Of a stretch of 64,000 bases of DNA, positions 57,536-64,000 are shown one piece after another. Position 1 is the first letter of the stretch. Every line of letters starts with the position of its first letter. Origin of the DNA: Oxytricha trifallax. Taxonomy: Eukaryota; Ciliophora; Spirotrichea; Sporadotrichida; Oxytrichidae. A program made the translations under genes and the position numbers. The stretch is from assembly GCA_000711775.1 (NCBI GenBank), contig ARYC01000824.1:1-64000 (forward strand), written 5' to 3'. A model generated the notes under the pieces. That model saw only the letters and a list, made by a program, of their open reading frames with translations. It was not told the origin of the DNA and did no database searches.

Positions 57536-59652
57536 AAAATTCATTAAATTGGAAAAAGAGGCAATTATATTCGAAATAAACGAGGGTTTAAGAGAAAAAT
57601 ATATTGATACACTCAAAACCCTAAAGAAAATTTACAATGATGGAGATTTAGTGTTAAATGAAAAAAATGTGGAGAAAATTCAAATGTATCTTGGTAAGGA
57701 CAAGATAAACTTATTTTCAAGTTAGTCTTATAAATCAACTACATTTTAATGTTTTTATTCAAGATTGCAGGCATTGATTTTGACAAGAGGACTTAAGATG
57801 AGAAAGATCATGATTAAAAACGTCTAGATAGAAAGTAAAAAGCCAAAAAGATGAATTTGGATTTCGAAAATGATAAACAGATGTAAGAAACGTATAAAAA
57901 TTCATAGGATACAATGCTTCATTAGAAAAGAGGCAAAGTAAAAAGAGGTTTATTCTAAGACGATGAGATACTAGATTCTATAAAAGATAAGGATAATATT
58001 GATGACTATAATAAAAAACAATAATTTTCATTAAAATTCAACTTAATTTTATACATTGAGAATTAAGAAAGAGAATGTGATAACCCAACTCAATAAGATT
58101 ACTAAAGATTATCTTATCAATCTCCATTAAGACAGTCTCCTAATGGTAGGTATATCAAAATAATTTAATTATTTTTTTTTAATCAATAGAGAGAATTTAC
58201 TTAATTTAGAAAGCTAAACCCATAACGGAGAGACTTTATTCTTGACCTAATCTGAAATGGGTTCCTTAAACTCTATAATTTTAAAATTCTAATAAATTTG
58301 AATGTATTTCCACTATTTGATTATAACAGGAAAATGCAAAAACCAATTAACAAATCTGAAAATTTTCATTCAGATTTCTTAAACCCCCCCTAGAAACTGA
58401 GTTCATAGAAATTGGTCTAAATTTAATCCTAGAAAAGGCTAAGTATTATTTATAATAATAACGATTAGAAAACAGGTCAGCATGAATAATACTCAAATAA
58501 TGACTTGATGAATTAATCAAGCTTTGAGGACGATGAAATTGAAGAGTATGTGAAGCAGAACTCGAAATAAACATAAAAATAGAGCAATAAACAGACATTC
58601 AGGATTGTGAACAAGATTGAAGAATTTATTCAACAATTATATAAATTAATATATTAATTTTATTGTGATAAAATGAATAATGTGTGATAAATTTGTAAAA
58701 AATATTGAAACAAAAGATATCATAGGGAGATTTCTAGAAATAAGACTAATAAATATAGATAATGCCTAAAATATAGAAAAATACATAATAAGTAAAAAAG
58801 CTTGAAGATATTAAGGAAGAAATTAAAGAGTAAAACTCTTAAAAATATAAGAAACTAAGATCAATTTCTAAAAATAATTTCATAACTCCCAACACAAACT
58901 TTGATTATTATATTATTCATAAACCAAAATAATATATTTGAACTTTGATAAATAAGAGAACGATCTTAACTACAGTTAAGGATCAAACAGGGATATAAAT
59001 AGTACATAGGGTAAGGAAGACAGTGAAGATGGAAATAATGAAGAATTGCTCATTAATATAGACTTTGATTTAAATGATACAGCCAAAAACAAGATCAACA
59101 TTAAGACTAAGAAATAAGATTTTAAAGCCAATTCTAAGAGTTAAGAATTCCTGAAAGACTCTCATCATATAATTTAAATATAAAAAGTTAGCTAGTATTC
59201 ATGAACTCTTATACATTAATTATTTATTATTTTATTATAGAGAAAAGCAAGGCACTCTTGAAATTATTGAGGATGAGCTAAACAAATAAGATTATAAGCC
59301 ACCCCTTTAAAGTATAACATAGAGCAGTAGAATGAGAGCAGACAGCATTAGTAACTCATCATTATTGAGAATGTCAGATGAAGAAATCTTTAAAAATTAG
59401 GAACTATCTCATGATGAAAAGATTCAAAAGAATCATAAGACTTTCCTATAATAAATATTAAAATCTGAAATAATAATCATGTTAAATTATTTATAATTAC
59501 TGGCAAGTAATTTTATTAAGAGGAGGATTAAATGATAGAAGGGTAGTCTCTAGATAATTTACAAGATTTGATTTAGAAAAGTAAAAAGAAAAGGGATAGA
59601 ACTAATAAGATAGCAAATAAGTTATCGAGACACGAAGATATTTAATTTTGAT
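57536..59652 (+). CDS. Beta-helix surface-protein gene: charged cytoplasmic tail
   Basis: Coding islands continue after the last membrane helix: EKEAIIFEINEGLREKYIDT and DTLKTLKKIYNDGDLVLNEK; from 57,772 IDFDKRTQDEKDHDQKRLD; 58,064-58,145 ENQERECDNPTQQDYQRLSY; 58,195-58,290 ENLLNLESQTHNGETLFLTQ; 58,440-58,690 NDLMNQSSFEDDEIEEYVKQ; 58,750-58,930 KKLEDIKEEIKEQNSQKYKK; 58,935-59,180 GKEDSEDGNNEELLINIDFD; 59,240-59,450 REKQGTLEIIEDELNKQDYK; and 59,520-59,652 MIEGQSLDNLQDLIQKSKKK, then LSRHEDIQF and TGA. Breaks of 30-100 bases between them often have GT and AG edges and are probably introns; others may be IESs. Low-complexity, Asp/Glu/Lys/Gln-rich, no domain; it probably lies inside the cell. The TGA near 59,650 is the best candidate for the end of the gene. 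Confidence 0.7.
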
Positions 59653-59819
59653 ATTTTTAATTGATGTTAATTTAATAACTTTATTTTTATCACAAATTTG
59701 ATAGTTTATTATTTTCAAATAATAATTTTTTTACCACCTATACTACTTTTCTCTTGAAAATTCATATAAGCAAATTGACAAAATAACATCTATAGAGTTT
59801 TTTTTATTAAACATATAAC

Positions 59820-62370
59820 TTACTCGAGCAAATTGTCGCAGTTGGTCTGCCTCTAGGTCCAAAAGTTTTATCGCCATATTTTCCTATTGGGCAGTTAACC
59901 TAACACTTAGGAGAGACTAGATCATCACTTAGGAATCCATTCCTGCATGATAGGCATTTCGTCTGTATAGTATTGCTTATTAAGTCGAATTTTAATATAT
60001 ATATATTAGCCTAATTCTTTTAGAAATTTATATTAGATATTAATATTTAAGTCGACTGAGCAGCTCTCGCAATCAGGGAAATATGAAGTTGTTTGAGTTG
60101 ATTAATCAAAATTACAATCTATTGAAAATATTTGGTTAAAGATCCTATAAAACTTACCATAGCAGGTCTATAATAATCAATTATTTATATAATTTCTTAT
60201 TATTTGCTAATTTAATTAACTTATACTTTCCAGAAACAGGGTCTAGGTAAAGAGAGTACCCAGATGCACAAACATTGCAATAGGAAGAATTTGAGCATTC
60301 TAAGCAGTTTGAAATTTTACAAGAAGTACAGCTTCCTCCTGAATTTACAAAATATCCATCATTGCAAACCGAGCAAACTTATAAATATCTGTAATCATGT
60401 TAATACCATAATTTAAATAAATATTTAAAATAAGCAGGTCATGTTATTAGAAGAAGTTGCTTGCATGCAATTATCAAGATTTAAACATTAAATTTATTAA
60501 GTTACTTTTTATTATATATTATTTGTATTTGTAGATATGAGTTTGGAGGATAACTGACACATTTTTAATCAGCATCTAGGAAAGAATCTCTGCACTCCAA
60601 GCATTTAGAGGGGTCGTTACTATCACATCGCTTACATTGTTTTGTGATAAAAAATTTATTGATTAATTTATTTTTTTTTAAAAAATAAAGTTTTTGATAT
60701 ATTTTATTATAGTTTTGTATTCTGACAAGCTGTAATAAGATTTAAGTTTCATATTTAGTAAGGAATTGAAAATTAATTAAAATTCACTTTTTATGTGTTC
60801 TGATGAATTTAAATTTAATATTTTAATATGTAATATCTTACTTTGGCATTATTTGAATGTGCTTGCATACAATTTCCTTGAAGGGTCCAGTGCATTCACC
60901 ATCCCCACTGATAAATTTTCAGGCTTTAATTTATAATATTAATTTAACACCTTTTATAAATTTAAAAAACTAATTGCGTAATATCTATATTGATATAAAA
61001 TTATATCAGGCAAACATATCTCACATCCAAATTAAGAATTACAAGAATTGCAATCCATTCCACAAAAATCGCATTCCCCATTAATAGGGTTATAAAACAA
61101 AATAAATATATTAAAATTTAATTATTCACATATGCATGATGAGATATTTTACAGTCTGGTACGCAGAAAGTGAAATAATCAGGGAAAATTAATGTTTAAG
61201 CAAAAATCTATTTCAAAATAAATGGTGATTTAAATTTATATTTTAATAAGAAAATTGATGAGAAGGTTTGATTCCTGAGCAAATATAAGCCATCCGTGCA
61301 CTTATTACATTAAAGATATACTTAGCCTCTTGATTTGTTTTCTTCGCAGGATTGGCATCCAAATAATTATTTAAAATAAATAAGAAAAATAATACATGTA
61401 TAATAATATTTATAATTACCCTGCACATTCTAAGATAAAAAATTTATTAGTAAAAAGTTTTATGATTTTTAGAAGTATTAATTTTAGAGCTATACACATT
61501 TCCTTACTTTTGATTCAATTAAATTTTATAAATTTACAAATATTAGCTTTTATATCTCAAACTAATTTAATAATTTTCTTTTGCACTGTTGAGATGTACT
61601 TTCTAAATAACTGCCATATTCACCTATAAATACATATTATATTCATAATTACTTACAAGTTACAGCAGATACTTTAAAATATATTATTATTAAATTATTA
61701 TTATTTTATATATTTCTACTGTTTGAAAGAGTATTAAAATAAGTGCAAAGAATATAATTGATCACTATGATATATTGATGATATTGCTTTTTAAAGAAAT
61801 CTATTTTTATCTCAAATTATTTACTTGTCCCTTCATTATCTTAAATTATTAAACTCCATAACAAGAAAATTATAATAAAATAAAAAATAAAAAAAATAAT
61901 GAATAACTTAAAATCTAAAATTTATCATTTTTTTCTTTCTAAATTAAGTAAATTCTAAGATAATCTCTCTCTTACTTCTGTACTTTTACCTTATTTTATT
62001 TATATGAAGAAAAAACTGTTTAATAATTTAAAATATTCATTTATTTTCAATGTTAAAATTTCTCAAAAAATAGATAATTAAAAAAATGAAAATAATTGTT
62101 TAATTTATCTTAATCTATTAATATCAATTTAATATTAAGCGAATTTAATGATTAAAGCTTAATTCTTAAGGAATTTCAATAATATTTGAATCTTCTTTTT
62201 AAAAGGTTATTTAATAGATTATAAACTAAGAGAGTTTAGTGAAAGATTTTGCTTTCATGTTATAAATTTAGCTAATTCTAATTTTTAACATAATCTATTA
62301 CCAGTATCATTATCCCATATATCAAAGTCAATATTAGTCAAGCTAAAATTGCAGAATTGAGTTAGGTCGT
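59820..62370 (-). CDS. Furin-like Cys-rich protein, minus-strand coding islands
   Basis: Reading right to left: about 62,360-62,290 (TQFCNFSLTNIDFDIWDNDT, then GNRLC); about 61,360-61,260 (CQSCEENKSRGQVYLQCNKC, then TDGLYLLRNQTF); about 61,085-61,005 (GECDFCGMDCNSCNSQFGCE, then ICLPDIIL); about 60,910-60,850 (GDGECTGPFKEIVC); about 60,640-60,535 (TKQCKRCDSNDPSKCLECRD, then SFLDADQKCVSYPPNSY); about 60,385-60,235 (VCSVCNDGYFVNSGGSCTSC, NCLECSNSSYCNVCASGYSL); about 60,080-60,045; and 59,965-59,820 (TKCLSCRNGFLSDDLVSPKC, then CPIGKYGDKTFGPRGRPTAT). CxxC...C spacing is that of furin/growth-factor-receptor-like repeats in ciliate extracellular proteins. Spacers are AT-rich. No clear start or stop. 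It is either a second gene facing the large one or inverted segments of the same scrambled gene. Confidence 0.65.
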
Positions 62371-63013
62371 AAAATTTAGCTTATTATTACTTTAACTTTT
62401 AAAATCATCATTTTATCAAATTAATTCGAAAATATTTGTATTTAGTTAATTATTATATCTTGTATTCCAATATTAATCTGTTAATTTATGGGATTTATAT
62501 GATAAAATTTAAATTAAATAATAATTTATAAATCTCGGGTGATATAAGATATATTAAATTATGATTATAATTAATTCCATATTTCTAAACTTAATTATGA
62601 CTTTAAAGAAAGGATTTTATATTTCATAAGTACCACTCTTATAATTATTATTAAAAATTTGATTTAGTCTATAAATAATTCATTATTGCCTCAAATAATT
62701 ATAAAAATATATTAATTAAAATGTAAAATCGTAAAGAGTTAATGTATATTTTGAAGTTAAAAAATAGATTATATAATAAATTTGGGAAAAATATAATATT
62801 AATTTTAAAAATGTAAATAAACATCAGATGTCTTGACAATAAGGAAAATTCTTTTTTTCCATAAATTATAGGTATGTTTTTAGATTAAAAAATTATTTAA
62901 AAATGCTTTTTATTTTATTCATAAAGTTTCTTTAAACTTCAATAATATTAAAAAAATAAAATAAAAATATATCTCTCCCTTTTTAAATTATGCAAATGAA
63001 TTTCTCTTCCAAA

Positions 63014-63697
63014 ATGCAATATACAAACGAAGAATAAATAATTAACATAGAAAACCCTATTTCTAAAAATAAAACAATCAAAACTTTAAGAATAAACCAA
63101 AAATTGAATCAATCTAGCATCCAATTAATCTAAAAACAAGACGAAGACGAAATATAAATTACTGCTGAAGACTTAATACTTTTGTATTTCATCATAATAA
63201 AAAGAATCAATAAGTAAAGAATCATTGATGTGGAAGCACATATAGAAAGAGAAGCTTATTAATTTATACATAGAGGATTGATAGTATAAGATTCAATGGT
63301 TTTTACCATGAAATAGCATAAAATATTATTACTTAAGTTTATTAGCATTCAGGAATTTTGTAACTGCTACTATTGTAAATATTAATGTGTTTAAATTCTA
63401 AATTCTTAAATTGTCCTAGATTTTTTAAATATTAAAATGCCTATTACAATAGTTGATAGTCAATCATACTAAAACAAATTATGGAACTTATCTGAAAATT
63501 TAAAACAAAGCAAAATGGATAATTAATAAAAAACATCACTGAAAAAATAAGATTTTAAACATCTCATTGAAAATAATAAAAATAAACTAAATAAGGAGTA
63601 AGAAACTATTTAATATCCAGCATTTCAATTTGATATAACTTATATTATGTATATTCAGAAGTTTAAATAGTTTTACTATATAAATTTGTTAATTTGA
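63014..63697 (+). CDS. Unknown ORF, TGA-free for 227 codons
   Basis: ATG 63,014 to TGA 63,695-63,697 in one frame with TAA/TAG as Gln. It starts MQYTNEEQIINIENPISKNK, then TIKTLRINQKLNQSSIQLIQ and KQDEDEIQITAEDLILLYFI, later RINKQRIIDVEAHIEREAYQ, FIHRGLIVQDSMVFTMK and LWNLSENLKQSKMDNQQKTS. The first 60 codons look most like protein; later parts are AT-rich and could include IES. TGA is rare in such AT-rich DNA, so an open frame this long is suggestive but not proof. No domain recognised. It may be the first exon or MDS of another gene; the window ends 300 bases later without more. Confidence 0.45.
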
Positions 63698-64000
63698 TTG
63701 GGATAGTCTTGAAATAATGGCTATTGAAGAGGATTAAAATCGCTTTTTATATTGATTTTCAATAAAATATATATTTATACATAAATATATAAAAATATTG
63801 ATAAGCAGAGTTGATTGAGAATGAAAGAAGAAATTATTTATTATTACGGATAATTCACACAATTTATATTACATTCATGAGATAAACTAATCCTCACAAT
63901 ATTATCCTCATAAAGCTTGTTTCTAATTGATTAGTTGAAGTATAAATTAAAAAATCACAAAATTTAATCATAGTATTATAAATAAAAAACAAAATCTTTA

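Noticed and set aside
1-64000. Euplotes-type code (TGA as Cys) with Tec elements
   Set aside because: Coding frames run through TAA and TAG and stop at TGA, the reverse of the Euplotes code; no Tec-type recombinase was seen.

Overview
This window looks like micronuclear (germline) DNA of a stichotrich ciliate such as Oxytricha/Sterkiella. Three observations support this. First, protein-like stretches run through in-frame TAA and TAG, which read as Gln, and end only at TGA. Second, coding DNA comes as short islands separated by very AT-rich spacers, as expected of macronuclear-destined segments (MDSs) and internal eliminated sequences (IESs). Third, three 4.0-4.1 kb elements have C4A4-type ends, 3-bp AAT target duplications and the three-gene layout of Oxytricha telomere-bearing elements (TBEs). 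All coordinates were read by eye. Island edges are approximate, and no alignment or database search was run.

Layout. 0.37-6.4 kb holds a decayed SecA-like ATPase gene, a divergent small ORF that resembles the TBE 22-kDa ORF, and a broken IS630/Tc1-type transposase; together they may be one unusual transposon. 6.4-9.3 kb is AT-rich with a few hairpins. 9.3-12.3 kb holds a small ORF and a GC-rich patch of unknown ORFs. From about 12.6 to 59.7 kb, plus-strand islands read as one large surface protein: beta-helix repeats with GGxIY motifs, then a Cys-rich stalk, at least seven membrane helices and a charged cytoplasmic tail, with 31-59 nt spliceosomal introns. This locus is interrupted by all three TBEs (30.2-34.2, 36.8-40.9 and 47.1-51.2 kb, same orientation), by several long palindromic elements (15.3, 20.3, 24.1, 28.1 and 51.8 kb), by two TTAA-flanked elements with an ORF between long inverted repeats (18.9 and 43.6 kb), and by a nested cluster at 43.5-46.8 kb. 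A pair of minus-strand ORFs of unknown function lies at 21.5-23.0 kb.

Right end. Cys-rich, furin-like islands lie on the minus strand at 59.8-62.4 kb, tail to tail with the large gene. They are either a second gene or inverted segments of the same gene. A TGA-free plus-strand ORF starts at 63.0 kb.

How the parts fit. In this group the TBEs, palindromes and AT spacers would be eliminated during macronuclear development, and the coding islands joined into a gene-sized chromosome. The TBE genes (DDE transposase, 22-kDa ORF, zinc-finger/kinase ORF) act for the element and, from work in Oxytricha, for germline DNA elimination.
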